Numbered from the stretch's first letter, positions 34,401 to 47,139 are shown. The stretch: DNA of 64,000 nucleotides from Blastobasis lacticolella (GCA_905147135.1 LR990044.1:11040122-11104121); one strand, 5' to 3'. Program-made: numbers and translations. Notes: a model not told the origin generated them from the letters alone.

Positions 34401-35404
34401 TGGAAGTATTGGACATGTAGGTAGAGTTGGAGTATTAACTCCAGCAATATTTTACTTTAAATAAGGAAGGTTTAATCGGTGATAATGCGTCGTCTATTCT
34501 GTGAATGGTCAGCAATGATGATATATGTTTGAGAATGAGTATCTATTAAACCACATGTGAGCAATAAGCGGCGAACTTACAGTATTGCAGTCTTAGCAAA
34601 ACTTGCAACTTGTTACCATTTCAATAGGTACATTTGTGAGCTTCCTGAAACTGGTTGATAAAATATGTTTGGTAGTTGGTGGCTGGATTTTCGGAAGTAA
34701 TATCTTATTTTTAACAGTTTGTGCTCTCTCTTATATTCAAGATTATTATTATACCCCTGTCCAATTCGTGAAGGCATAAGGTATCCGTATCGGAATATTT
34801 TTAAATAATCTTTTTTAAAAATCAGTTTTGTCCAAAATCTTTGTTTAATATCGATGCTTATGACACCGCGCGGCGCAATTTGTTTGTTATGATCAAAGAT
34901 TTTGTTTTGATAGTCGAAATTTAATTTATTTTGGATTTTCGTATCTAATATATTTATTTTCAAGATGGTTAGAATTCCTAAATGTCCCTTTCGTATCGGT
35001 CTGGGGTGTTTCTGTTCTTTTTCTTATCGAGTCAGTGAAATAAAGTCCCACTTACACGCGTAAGTAGGAATATGTGTGTCAATCCTGTATTCGGGGTGTC
35101 TGTTCGGGGCTGAAAGACACATACCAAATATTTCATTTTCTTATATTTTTATTTTTATTCAGAACTGAATTTTAGCAGTGACTTTGTTGGACAACAAGCA
35201 TAGGACGATGACGATGAAGACTTTGTATCAAGAGAAATCAATGAAATTCCATCTTCTCTGACTGGATTCATAATATTAAATAATTTACTTGACTGAGTCG
35301 TTCATTGCTTTAATAGTGCAAGTTCATAAAACAATAAAGAGCCTGAAATAATTTCGGTAAACAATTTGTTTATCACTATAATGGTTGTCTGACTGGTCAG
35401 GACG

Positions 35405-35815
35405 CTAGTGTTTCCCATATTCTTATATGCCGCTGAGACGTGGACATTAAGAGAGAGCGAGAATAGGAGGATAGACGCTTTGGAGATGTGGTGCTGGAGA
35501 AGAATGCTTGGGGTGTCGTGGACAGAGTTTAGAACAAATGAATCCATCCTCCAAGACCTCGGTATCAAGCCGCGTCTATCCTCCACAGTATAGGCTCGAA
35601 TCCTCACTTTTTTGGGCATGTCTCACGACGGGGAGATGACTCCGTGGAGCGTCTTGTGTTACAGGGAAAGGAGGAAGGCTGTTGTGCCTCGCAGAAGACT
35701 AGGAAAGCAGCAGTTCGAGAAGAGTGGCGAATGATAGTAAAGCGTGCTGCCAATCCCAACCGACAACCACGACCACTCAATTCAGAGTGTAGCGACTTAG
35801 AAGAAGTAATGGTAA
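35405..35815 (+). pseudogene. RTE-like reverse transcriptase fragment
   Basis: The open part reads FLYAAETWTLRESENRRID, then ALEMWCWRRMLGVSW and SILQDLGIK, up to TAG at 35591. In another frame come FFGHVSRRGDDSVERLVLQG and, from 35700, a diverged end. The AETWTL and WCWRRML motifs are diagnostic of the region after the RT domain in RTE-type LINEs. At least one stop and a frame change show it is dead. Confidence 0.8.
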
Positions 35816-38800
35816 AATTTTATATTAAACAGTTTGTGAAAAACGCTCCAAGCAAGTATAGGTGTCAAAATCACGACGCCATTCTCCGAATTTTATTCGT
35901 AAACAGAGTTCCCAAGTATAACCAAATAACGAACATCTGTTCTTTCAGCTGAAAATGGTAACAGAACTTGCAAAATAAATCACGGGGCACGGCAGTTCAT
36001 GATTGCCGAGTTAGAAAAATATATTTATAAATGAGATCAAATAAACAACAAGGATGCTAAAATATATTGATCTTAAGTTTAAGTATTATTATTTACTTAG
36101 TATGTTTAAAAAAACTACGAGTGCCATTTGCATAATATTTACTTAAAAAAAGTACTATCAGACTTGACTCCACCTTAGATCTCATATATTTTAACGGAAG
36201 AGTCACGCGAGTTAGCGAATTTCTACGTAAAAATGTTTTTGATGGGATTATATCCTACCCGAAATATTTACTGTTGGTACTTTTTGTTTTTATCGTTTGT
36301 TGACACTCTATCGGTGTTCAATTTACAACGTTGAGTGCGTTCAATGTCGGCTGTTTCAACACTGGCCTATTAACGCCTGTGTGGTAACAAATCACTACCA
36401 GGTACAGCAATCTAAATGCCGACTTCAAAGAGTTCCATTTCCTTTAGCATCCACTTAAATATTTAATTTATCACCCCCAATAAAAAGGAATAACAAGTTA
36501 AGGGATCAAAGAAACAACAAAGTTATTCGGACAAAGTTAAATCTGACTTTTTCCTTCGAGTAGTGCGATTTATTACTTCTTGGCGAATTCTTTAAAAGAT
36601 TTTCGTTTTATCAACTCACCTGACAATATTCGACAAAGATCTGAAGGAGCTTGCCTGCAAAATAACAACTGTTAATGCTCCAAATAAATAGCTTAAAAGA
36701 AAAGCTAAATAAGTAAGGAAACTTTTACAGATAAATATCGGAGAACTGACTGTTTCTTTCACAGGAGTTGGAAATAAATTGCTTCTACGGGACCTTTTAA
36801 TAAAAGAAATACTTCACAAGTAGAGTAGAGAATCGGAAGCGTGTTTTTATTTGCCCATTTAATGTTTGTAAGACACAGATAACTTCCAAAATGAATTTTA
36901 GCTTCGCTGGGATGTTGTGTACTTTGCAGAGCAATGCATTTTAAAAGAATGGCTTGAAAGTACTTTTAGAGACAACAATAAAACCTAAATTGAGTTAGGT
37001 AACTAAGTACTAAGGTTATTACTAAGTAAGTACATGTACAATATCTGATTTTACCAATAATATTGTGCTGTTTTATGTTTAGGTTTAGGTGAATGGGCTC
37101 CTTTTTCCGCACTTGAACTCATACTTGGTTCTTTGTACTTAGTTAGGGCATACTAATTTAGCCAGCCCAGCTACCCCCAAAAGTCCAGCAGTCTCTTAAG
37201 ACTGTGTATTGTGTTGTTATATTTCAGCTTAACGTTTATCGAAAATAAATTTAGGTATGAAAGGCTAGGTTGTTTACGAAAAAAGGCCGCGCCTCATTTC
37301 GCTTGCTTTCCTCCCCGAACCAATAGCCCACCTGGACAGTCTAATTTAGGGGGACATTATAAACGCGTTACTCAATGGCGAGTGGTAATTTGGCCGGCCG
37401 AATTTCACTGACACAGCTCAAAGGCGCGACGACGGCGTTTCCCACTCACTCACTCCGCCCGCCTTAATTGCTCGGAAGTTGAAAAGGATGCTCATTTATC
37501 ATTCGGTCCCATCGCAAGACGACGCCTGTCGGTACACAACTCGAACGTCTTACATCAGACGGCCAAATTCGGCACTAACACCGCCAATAGATTATCCCAA
37601 TACAACTGTAACAACAGCGCCCTCTCGACAGTAACACGCAAACATCGCAAGTTTCGCCCACTTTACCCAAGAATTTAATCCCAATACAAAAGCGTCTGTG
37701 AAAGTTTTATAAGGTGACTTGGCCCAGTTACTCGTGTTAATCGAATTTTAGATTTACCGAACATAAATGGGTCAAGTCAACGTTGTAGTGTTTTGGACAA
37801 CCGTTGTCACTTTGTGCATCGCTTTATTATGGTTACATCAATAGTTTGTTTAGAATTCTGTGATCGAAGTTATAAACTCAACGGAACTGTATCAATAACT
37901 TGCGACATGATTTGATAAGTACGTACATCGTTACATTCCTTGAGCGGTCCTTTTGGACAAACCGACAAAGGAGATTATGTCAAATAACTAAATAAGTATA
38001 ATTTACTGATTTTTGTCCGATTATCGTTTGTGGTGTTTTCGCTATACACATGGATATGGGTGGTCAAGCAGACCTATTGTATCTACGTTTTTCTCATTTG
38101 TTCAAACATATGTATTTGAGTAAAAATTGTTTTAGTGTTCTGTATTCGTACGTATAAACACCATAAGCTTTATCATTCAATTGAATCGAAAAGTAATATT
38201 GTATCACTCCAATATTGGACAGTACGTAGATGTAAGTATATACCTATAAACAGAACTTTATATACAACTCAGCGATAAACGAGCAGACAGTCCACATGAT
38301 GGAAATAGTAACTGTAGTACATAACACTTACATTTAATAAAAAACGAGGAAAGCTTGCTGAGTTGTCTCTCTTGTATGCCTCATGTCTGTAATTATAACT
38401 ACAGAACAACGGAAGTATTGCTTGGCGGCAGAAATACAGAAGCCGGCGGTACCCATTCAGGCAGAACCTTGTAACTTGAACGATGAGAAACAGAACTGTA
38501 CCAGTAAAATATAACAACTCCTTTTAAGAGGACAGGCATATGGTCAAATAATGCGTGTATACCTAAACATAGGTATTGGTACAGGCGTATCAGAAAATGG
38601 CCAAAACGAACTAGAATTCCCTAGCTCAAGACGCACAATATCCTACTTAGGTTAACATTATGTTTAAAAAGTGCTGTGTAAATTGGCACTGGTACGATAG
38701 TTTCGGTATAGTAGAGCTGAGCCTCTAAGCTAAAAAAAGACTTCAATCACTGATGTGTTACGGAAATAGTGAGAAAGTAAGTAAAACAATATGGCGAATC

Positions 38801-38910
38801 GTGCGCTCGTGGCTTCTCATATGGTCATAGAAATAGAACCATAGGGCCTGATGTCCTCTCCTACGGAGTAAGGAGTCACAATAATAAATGATTGCACTGT
38901 AGGTACATAC
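35816..38910. other. Intronic DNA upstream of the second exon's 3' end
   Basis: It is repeat-poor. Apart from the candidate 35-nt exon at 36620 I recognise nothing. 37260-37640 is GC-richer and might hold conserved non-coding sequence. Confidence 0.45.
36620..36654 (-). other. Candidate 35-nt cassette (poison) exon in the second intron
   Basis: On the minus strand GTTATTTTGCAG precedes and TGTCAG|GTGAGT follows a 35-nt segment. Joined to the second exon it reads GKLLQIFVEYCQ and ends in phase 0. Going on to the third exon would then give a stop after three codons (TGC CGG AGA TAG). So it is either an exon that triggers decay, an alternative terminal path, or a chance pair of good splice sites. 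Confidence 0.3.
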
Positions 38911-39016
38911 CTGGAGGGTGGGTGTGGCTGTGCTCAGCAGGTGGCTGCATGGAAGACAGCGCGGTCAGCGGAGTGTACCGCGTTCCTGAGGGCGATGAGT
39001 CGCGGGGACACCCCTC
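38911..39016 (-). CDS. Second coding exon of the same gene
   Basis: The segment is 106 bp. On the minus strand it is preceded by TTGCGTGTGCAG and followed by CCTCCAG|GTATGT. Read from phase 0, as left by the large exon, it is open and encodes 35 residues plus one base: it begins EGCPRDSSPSGTRY, has LSSMQPP in the middle and ends HSHTHPP. It is GC-rich against AT-rich flanks, as expected for coding sequence. The residues (Ser, Pro, His) suggest disorder. The intron to the large exon is about 1.4 kb. A fragment of SINE family A begins about 30 bp upstream of its acceptor. Confidence 0.75.
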
Positions 39017-39044
39017 CTGCACACGCAACATTTCCATTATTTCA

Positions 39045-39192
39045 ATTATCCCGCGAGAGGGAAACCTGTCAACAGGGTCGCGGAGGTCACATCGCAGTCG
39101 CTCTACCGTAATTATATGATCTGCCAAATCCTGGATTATGGTCAGGGCGGCTGCCGGGAGCCCAACCGGGATATTGGCGTCAAGATGATTAA
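39045..39192 (+). mobile_element. SINE family A fragment beside a splice acceptor
   Basis: It shows GGTCGCGGAGGTCACATC, then CTGCCAAATCCTGGAT, then a 3' end reading GGCGTCAAGATGATT. It is antisense to the gene and sits in the intron, starting about 30 bp upstream of the second exon's acceptor, so it probably supplies branch-point-region sequence. Confidence 0.75.
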
Positions 39193-40403
39193 TTTTTATC
39201 CCACCAGACCGTTTAATTTTCCGGGATCTTATGAATAGGGGGCGAGTAATTCATTTAAGTGGTTTAAGAAAGGTTTAGAATTGTAATCTCACTCGGTCAT
39301 ACTCGGTACACCTTCCTATTCATATACATTGGTCAGCCAGGCGCGTCTTGGGACATCGTATTTAATTAAATAAAACGTGCGTGATAGTTATTTAAAGCAA
39401 GTTCGCTTGCTCCGTATCATGTAGGTTACACGATGTAATGGTGTAAACGGAATTGTGTAAATTAATGTACGTTGATTATTCCATCTACCTAAACGAGACA
39501 GCTTCTATATTTACCTAACTTATGCTGCAATTTACATATCTACTTAAATAATGGCTTACGTGATAAAGTCTTTCTTTCTACGGTCTTTCTCCTATTTCTT
39601 TTTCTTCTAATTACAGATACATCATAATATTTATGATACAAAATTATAGCTTTGTGAAGCTTGTGTTTAATGCTTCCACAGTTCGCAGTTTTTTTGCGAT
39701 TGTACCTATCTTACTGACAACAACGTGAAACATAGGTATAATATGATCTATGATATTATCACAGTTGTCGGCTTGAGCAAACCAGATATTATTTTAAATT
39801 AAAACAACCAGTATTCTGTTGCATGTAGCCTATATCTTGCGTTTACTATAATAATTGTTACGTTTACTCATTAAATATAAGTAAAGTAACACATCAAATT
39901 CAACTTACTTGGCTTGAATTAAAAGTTAATTTTACAATTAGATTTCATAATCCAACAGAGAATGGGATTGCGCACTTTATTTTTGCGTAACTGATTCCAG
40001 CGACTGTTTAACACTGAGTTAACAAGAATTAACGCATCAGACGATCTAATCTGCGTCAAGGATAACATGTCGGTTACTCCTTTCATGCGTAAATCGTTTA
40101 CGCTCCATTGAATAACTGCTTCAGCGGAGCTTCGCCGTTTCCTACCCCATAAAAGGGTATATTTTTCCTTGTGCCTCTTCGACGCAATGAGGGATAATAA
40201 GGATGAACACCCGAGGCGTGTTTACATTGAACTTACTTCATTACCAGCTATTAATAAAAGACCGCCGCAAGCCATAGGCGTAGATTTTATTGGTAATGAA
40301 TTTACTCGGCCTGATTCTTGACTTTTAACTACTTTGACGTTATCACTTTGGTAAAAATTCTATGACAATTTAACTTATTGTATAAAGTTACAATAAAACT
40401 TAC
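39193..40403 (-). other. Intron between the large exon and the second exon
   Basis: AT-rich, bounded by GTAAGT at 40403 and, beyond the SINE fragment, by the acceptor at 39017. Nothing else is seen. Confidence 0.65.
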
Positions 40404-43127
40404 CTTTTCACAATTAGCAGTGGCTGTGGTCTGCGTGTGACTGGTCGATGAAATGCGGTATTGCATCCCCGACACTGTAGTGCAGAAACCCTCGTGGTGG
40501 TGAGTGGAGTAGACGCCGGTTATAGTGACGTCGGTGTCTTGATTCACTATCACTTCCACCTTCTGTTTCCTATCTGTCACAGTAGTTTCATCGCATTCCT
40601 TTGTAGTTTCCTCAATTTTTACTTCCGACTTAACGCCGGCACTTACGCAGTTTTTTGACTTATGTGAAAAAGACTCGTCGCTGCAAGAATCTGAAGTAGT
40701 ATCGTCTTTGCTTGATTTTGACGAACGCTTTTCGTAACTAGCTGCTAGTATTGCAGTGGCATTCAAGCTTGCCATACGTTTCTGCACCACCATGTCTTTC
40801 AAATCCATCACCACTTCGGTTCTGTTACGTTTCTTTTTCACTGGCACCCCTGCAGTCTTTTTCATTTTAGCAGGTGGTTTCTCAGTATCTGATTTGCTTG
40901 ATAAGGATTTAGTAGGCGTCTTTTTCTTTTCAGACGCTACAGTTTTCTTTTTAGACTCCATTTCACTATCCTCGCTAGAAGATGTTGAGGATTTAGGATC
41001 CCAGTACTTGCCCGCACTCCTTATGCCCGGCACTCCGCGCAACGACCTTTGAGGGGGATTATCATCTGAACTTTCTGAACTATCTTCTTTTTTGTCTCTT
41101 TTGTTCTCATATTCAGATTCTGATGTACTTTCATGTTTCACTACTTCTTTTGGTTTTGTTTCTTTCTTTTTAGGCGATGAAACTTTAGAAGTACTAGGTA
41201 GTGCTTGACCACCAATGGTTTTCATCAATCCAAGTTCCATATGCGTACGACTTTCATTCTCATAAAGACAATGTACTTTAGCTATAGCGTTTAGCGAAGC
41301 CATTCTATGTTTTTTCGGCCCTGACCACATAGATAATAGTTTCTGTCTCCGTTTGCTGGGTTTCTCACCGCTAGATAATAGTGAATCATCTTTAAGATCC
41401 ACAAGAGAATCTTTTGATAGTTCTTTTAATTCTTTAGATGTTGACTTTTTCGGAACTTCAGTTATTCTTTTGTATTTTTTATTCTTAGTTTTCTTGCCCT
41501 GAGAACATTCCGACTCAGAAGACTCTTTGGTATCGTCATTAGATTCACTTACGCTCTCTTCTGATGACGTGTAATGGAATGATTTGGTATTTAATGAAAA
41601 CTTACATGTATCTAGTTCGTCATCTGAGATACTGGTTTTCTTCTGCCGTTTTTTAACTTTAACTGTATTTTTCTTATTACTCGCAGGTGTAACACTAGTT
41701 TTTTCTATTTTGTTAACCGGTTCCTGATCTAAGAACTTGATCGGACTAAATGGTTTTCCTGTAATACTAGATTTTCGTGCAACCATCTTGTATGATTTGC
41801 TTACTATAGGTTTTGGATTGTCTTCAACATCTTTTTCACTACTAGTTACATTAGCCTCCATGCTTGACGTTGCATTATTATCCTGACTCTGATTAGAAGT
41901 TATTTCTTCAGTTCTTTTATTAGCTTTTAATTGTTTCACTACTTCTTCAATTGGTCGATGGGGAGAATACTTTTTCTTTTCTGAATCTGTTTTTTTGTCT
42001 ATTATAGTCCCCTTGACTCGAGCAATGGGTCTAACTCTTCCAATATTTTTGTTTATTGGACTTCGAAAATCTGACAATATACTTTTTGGCGAATCAACCT
42101 TTTCTGTAAATGTATAGACATCTATTTCAGGACCTTGAGTCACAAGAGTATTGGGCGTTACTTTGTCTTTGTTATTATCATCGTTTTTACTTTCGCATTT
42201 CATGGAAAGAAATCTTTCTGACATGCTCAAATTGCCTTTTGAATTTTTGAAACATTTGACATCTATGTCTACAGTCCTCGGAGATCTAATAGACGTGAAA
42301 AACTTAGGAGGTCTTTCTGTATCTGCCTTAGGTGGTTCCGGAGGACTCATAGGTAAATCACATATCTTTGAATTTGATTCGTCAGTATTGATTTTTAACT
42401 CATCTTTTACTTCTAGCTGTTCTGAAACCTTTTTATCATCTTTCACATCTTTACTGTCACTTATAGATTGAATTGACTTGGTTTCATTCTCCTTTTTGTC
42501 TGATGCATCCTTTTCAGGTTTATTTTTCTCAACTACATCGGTAGAAGGTTTTTCTACTGCCTGTTTTTTCACATTGGCAGTTTTCTTTTTATTAGGTTGA
42601 TTAACCACACCGGCATTACCTTTTTTAACAGTTTTAGCCTTAGAAAATTTAGATGAAGCCTTTTTTAAATTAATTTTGTACTTTATATCATCATTGTCAG
42701 ATTCATTTGAATCTGAATTTGATTTAGCAGTTATATTAGACTTTTTGTTTGATTTTACAATTTTTTTGTTCGCTGATTTCTTTAATGTATCGGGATTATT
42801 TTTAACCGCGTCTTTTTTGTCCTTAAGTTCTTTTTTGGCCCGCTTGGTTGGAGAACCACTTCTGGATCCAGAACATTTAGACGGGCCGCTTTTTGCTTCC
42901 GTCGGCGTGTCCTGATTATCATCACCGGACGAGTCTTTATCATTTTTTGCCACATCATCTTTTGAAGAATTCTTTTTGGGACATTTTACTAAGGCTTTTT
43001 TTATTAAATTTTTTACTTTTTTCTGCGATACAGATTTTCTTTTTGCTTGTTTAGCAGTGGTGGACTTTAATGTTGACTTAGTTAAAGTCCCCTTCTTAGG
43101 TGACGGTTTTGTAGCTTGAGACCGCAT
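40404..43127 (-). CDS. Large coding exon of a K/S-rich, probably nuclear protein (first coding exon)
   Basis: The exon encodes 908 residues without a stop and ends in phase 0 at AAAAG|GTAAGT. I start at the ATG at 43127: it has A at -3, and a stop (TGA) lies six codons upstream in frame. The protein is rich in Lys, Ser, Asp and Glu, with many basic clusters (residues 1-60 and 90-190) and SSES/SDDE acidic-serine patches. It has no membrane segment and no signal peptide. Less biased islands stand out: a Pro-rich stretch near 260-275, RVRPIARVKG near 365, RMASLNAIAKVHCLYENE near 608, RGVPGIRSAGKYWDP near 697, KRMASLNATAILAASYEK near 784, and a C-terminal block with GMQYRISSTSHTQT near 890. Composition suggests a chromatin or nuclear scaffold protein. 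The overall look recalls the insect winged-eye family, whose BAH domain would lie in later exons. That identity is a guess; the coding status is not. Confidence 0.9.
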
Positions 43128-43193
43128 TGTCCACAAAGGTCAGATGCGTGTTACCGTCATTGAGGGCCTGAGGCCAGCGCCGGTGTTCACATC
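43128..43193 (-). other. 5' untranslated part of the large exon with splice acceptor
   Basis: On the minus strand a pyrimidine tract GGCTTTTCTTTTGTTCCAG ends at 43194 and is followed by 66 nt before the ATG. The frame is closed by TGA in this segment, so it is leader sequence. At least one upstream non-coding exon must exist at a higher coordinate; I could not place it. Confidence 0.7.
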
Positions 43194-46100
43194 CTGGAAC
43201 AAAAGAAAAGCCATTTAACATAATGTCACTATCAGTAAATCAAAATGTAAAACATTAGGAGTGTTGCCGGGTGTACGCTGGATTAAAAACGTTGGCGACC
43301 GTTGGAAATTAATCAGAAATTTGTTGTGTGGTTAAGGGCAAAGTAGAGCAGATGTTCCTAAACATACGCTTCTATTCCTTTAGAAAACAGCGAAAGTATA
43401 TTTGATTTAATTATGAAATGTTAAATGTGAACACTTTCGCTGAATTTGTCTCCACATTCCATTTGTTTCATTCATTGTGAATAACAAACAAAGATTACGC
43501 TATTAAGAAAATTATAAAACCTACTTATCGTTACATGTGTAAATGCTACAGTTCTAATTTAATTATTAATAATGATTAATTAAATCAAATGGACTACTTA
43601 TTAGTATGTATTCCTAATTGTAAAACATGTAAGAAATAAAGCAACCTCTGCCTCTCCAGATAACCTTAAACAAAAAAAAAGAAACTTTTATTGTTAAAAA
43701 AGCAAACATCTGCCCCGATAACGCAAACGAGCGGCGCGGACGCACTTATTAATGCAGCTACACGAAGTGTTTTTTATTTTGATTGCGTAAAAAAGGTCGA
43801 ACAAACCTCACCGAATTTTATACCTGCCGGCACGTGCTAAGCCATTAGGGCGAATACGGGGGTAAGTTACGATAAGATAATGAGTGGCATGTGTTAACAC
43901 AAAAAATGGACCGATCAGATCCACCAAATGAAATAAATTATTACACGAAAATTTGAATAAGGGAAGACTGAGTAAACGTAGATGTTTATCTTGATGACGG
44001 CGTCAGTTAGTCTCGAGAAATACGGCTCTCTCCAACGGGTCGGCTCGTAATCAGCTCTCATAAAGCGCATTGTTCGAGTTACGTGAATAAATTCATTCGG
44101 AAACGGAACGAAGACGAATTTATTCGCCGTGAAACGAAACAGATGAACATAAAAAAGTAATAACCATCGAGGGCGCACGTTACAGCACCGCGGAGCACGG
44201 GATGGTCAAACTATTCCAATAAAAGTTTTAAACGGCCTTCGCCGCCGTTTGTACGAATATTAAATAACACTGTAGAATGCTCGCGTGTATTCTTTGTGTT
44301 AAGAACAAAGAGGCGCAACTTGAACACAGCTTTAGTGGATGATAATACGAGTAAAAGCAACTCAACGAATTCTAACTCTATACATTTTAAGAGTATGTTC
44401 CGGGTTTCCTACCGCGTACTTTTGTTGACGAGTAGCCCGATATTTCGACACAGTTGCATGGCCACAGAACGACTGGAGAGCTGCAAACGCCGGGTTTAAA
44501 ATGTGTGATAATAACCGCGATCGTTTAAAACATTATGTTCCAACTCTATAGTTAAGTAAGTCGAAAATGAGCGTGATAACTGCTAAACCCTCATCGCACT
44601 TGCGACTTCTGTTCCTAATGATCAATCCTGTGAAATGTCAGGGTGCAAGTGACTCGATATTAATCTCATTAATGTCTACCGGAGTGAATTGGACAAAGGT
44701 AGCTTCTCCGTGGGCGGGTTGTTTGCCGGTGTTTGAACTAGTTGGTGCCGGCTCGTCTGTTTGAGTGCAGTAGATTCAATTATCCTCGGACGTAAATTGC
44801 ATTTCATCTCTCGGCCAACTGATTTATGATGCCCACATAGTTTCATTCCGTTTCCCAGGGATCCTTTTATTATTACATTACCTTCCATGAAAACGATATC
44901 TAAGCTTTCAATTTCTTAAGTGATATCGTAGATATTGAATTGTGGTATTGACATTTATGACCTACCTCGATCTTAAGAAAGCAAACATATAGGGCCATTT
45001 ATACCTATCGGTATTCAAGCAAACAAAAAGCCATTTTATTGTTCACTTGGATAACAAAATCCATAGCAGTTGTCTCTCGCTAAATTGAGATGTATAAGCA
45101 GCAATTAGCAGCTCGGGAACAAGGCGGGAGATAATGAAGAAAAACAGCCATCTGTGCAGCGCAGAGCCCCGTGAGTTAATAATTAAAAGGAGAGTCGAGT
45201 CGCAATTCCCGAGCGGTGATCTAATAAAGTGACCACACCAGTTATTGTTACTCCACCAAATCGGGGCAAGTTTCACTGCCGCTTTAAATGGGATAGCTGA
45301 AATACACTAAAGCAACGCCAAAGTTAGCAGCGACCGAAGTTATGACTGGAATTGCTACATTTATGCTCACATTGATTGATGGAATGTTTAATGACGTTAG
45401 TGGATCGTGTTGTGGCAATTTAACGGCAGTTAGCTGGTTAGGTCGTGTAATTTGATACTTTTCTATTTGCTGGAAACCGTTAGAAATATGCTATTGTCAC
45501 GTTATCTCCGGCGTGGTTGTGAAGCTGTGGTGTTTCTCGCGAAGACATGGCGATTAGTAAGTATCTACTGTTGTAAATTGCATCAACAGAGAAAGACAAT
45601 AGAGGCCCGACACAATAAAGCCTAAGGTGTGAAATTAGCGAGCATTCCTCCGATTAATTATATTAATTTTGCAGAAACAATCACATTCTTTCCGGGATTA
45701 GCGGAATTAAGCCGAAGCCGGCGTGAAATAACAATGAAGTAGCCATAGCGCGTAACAAATAAACAAGAAGGGAGGAAAATAAGAAGCGAGAGAGTGTAAT
45801 AGAGAGCAAAGATCTTCACGCGAGCAGAAATATTGTTCCAGGGTCGCGTACACTGGCAGCCATTGATGTTGAAATAGGGAAACAGATTATGTTCTGTGCG
45901 ACGGATCAGACGGGAACGGCTAGCAACAGGCGGGTATCAGCGTTTGTTTGCGCGAATTACCGATTGCCGCTTTTGCGGCTCTTTGCGCGACCGCGACCGT
46001 CAATTTTGCTAAAACACCCGCCAGTGCTCAATGGATTTTGCCTTTTACTGGTCCATTTTCGTTGGGTGCTTAGAGTCCTACTAATAAAATAATGTTCGAC

Positions 46101-46384
46101 CGTCAATTATCTACTCTGAAAGTATGGCATGGATTTGTGGGATTTTGAGACACTACTCCTACTTAATCCTAAAGGTGAGGATATAGGTAACCTTTTTATC
46201 CCAGACCATGCAAACGAAATATCTTAGAACATTACCCTAATACAAAAAAGAAAACAGTTTATAATGCAAAGGCGAGCTTATACCATAACAGGATTTAAGC
46301 TAACCTTTAATAAGCCGAGGTAATCTTTGGTGAGGGGTGAAGGCAATATTGAAAACAACAAGAATAGCTTAAAATAAAGTACTG
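43194..46384. other. 5' intron or upstream flank
   Basis: Contains a family G copy (44395) and otherwise nothing recognised. No 5' exon of the gene could be placed here. Confidence 0.45.
44395..44520. repeat. Family G repeat
   Basis: TCCTACCGCGTACTTTTGTT, GATATTTCGACACAGTTGCA, ATGGCCACAGAACGACTGG and AAAATGTGTGATAATAACCG. This is the form nearest to the one I know from moth genomes. Confidence 0.65.
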
Positions 46385-46812
46385 CGATGGATGTGCGGAG
46401 TTACGCGACTAGACCGAGTACGTAATGAGTACATTCGTGGCAAACTCGATTTGACGGACATCATGGATAGGGTTCAAGAGGCTCGCCTGCACTGGAAAAT
46501 TAATATTATGCCTAATGTGCTGTGTAAACCCTTGGGATACCTGGGACATAGAAGCCTAAACCTGCTGGTATAATGAAGGAGCATCGTCACTTACCAACAG
46601 GTGAGATGGCGGTCAAATGCCTGTCTTGTCTGATATAAAAAAAAATGAGCCCGCGGAATGATTCCGCAAAGCGATCGAATGGAACCCTGAGAATGCGAGA
46701 GTCAACGGACGACGTAAAGATGCTGGGGAGCGGGCGAAGTTAAGAAACAGTAGGAAAGGGGACCGTGGTAGTAACCAGGATTGGTTATTCGTATGATGAT
46801 GATGATGTATAA
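46385..46812 (+). pseudogene. Family E (RTE-like) fragment split by a family C insertion
   Basis: It starts MCGVTRLDRVRNEYIRGKL, a conserved RTE C-terminal motif, then VQEARLHW. After the family C piece at 46590-46650 the text resumes near GAATGATTCCGC and ends AGGAAAGGGGACCGTGGTAG with a GATGATGATG tail. Confidence 0.75.
46590..46650 (+). repeat. Family C 3' end inside a family E fragment
   Basis: ACTTACCAACAGGTGAGATG, then CAAATGCCTGTCTTGTCTG, then an A-run. It breaks the RTE-like coding end, so it inserted after it. Confidence 0.6.
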
Positions 46813-47139
46813 TGATTGCTATCCGACTCGCACAACTCGGTAGGTGAAATCGGAGTCGTCAGAGCTTCGACCGTCTGTCATCAGGAGGGCCACGTGCAAT
46901 TGAGGTCAGGTTAGGCCAATTTAATGAAATACTGGTAGGGTATTTCAACCACCTACAATATCCCAAAACGTACTTCAATCTAAATCGAAATAGGCAGGGA
47001 GGGAAGTACTACGAAACTATACCTGGTCAAGTATAGGTATACCGCTTAGGAAATTTTCGCCCATAAAAGTGTCCATAAAAACACAAAAGTGTCTCAAATA
47101 TTGTCCAAATATTATTATGAATAAAGCGCTTAAAGTTTA

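Noticed and set aside
40461..42915. Plus-strand open frames opposite the large exon
   Set aside because: They are antisense shadows of the lysine/serine-rich minus-strand exon.
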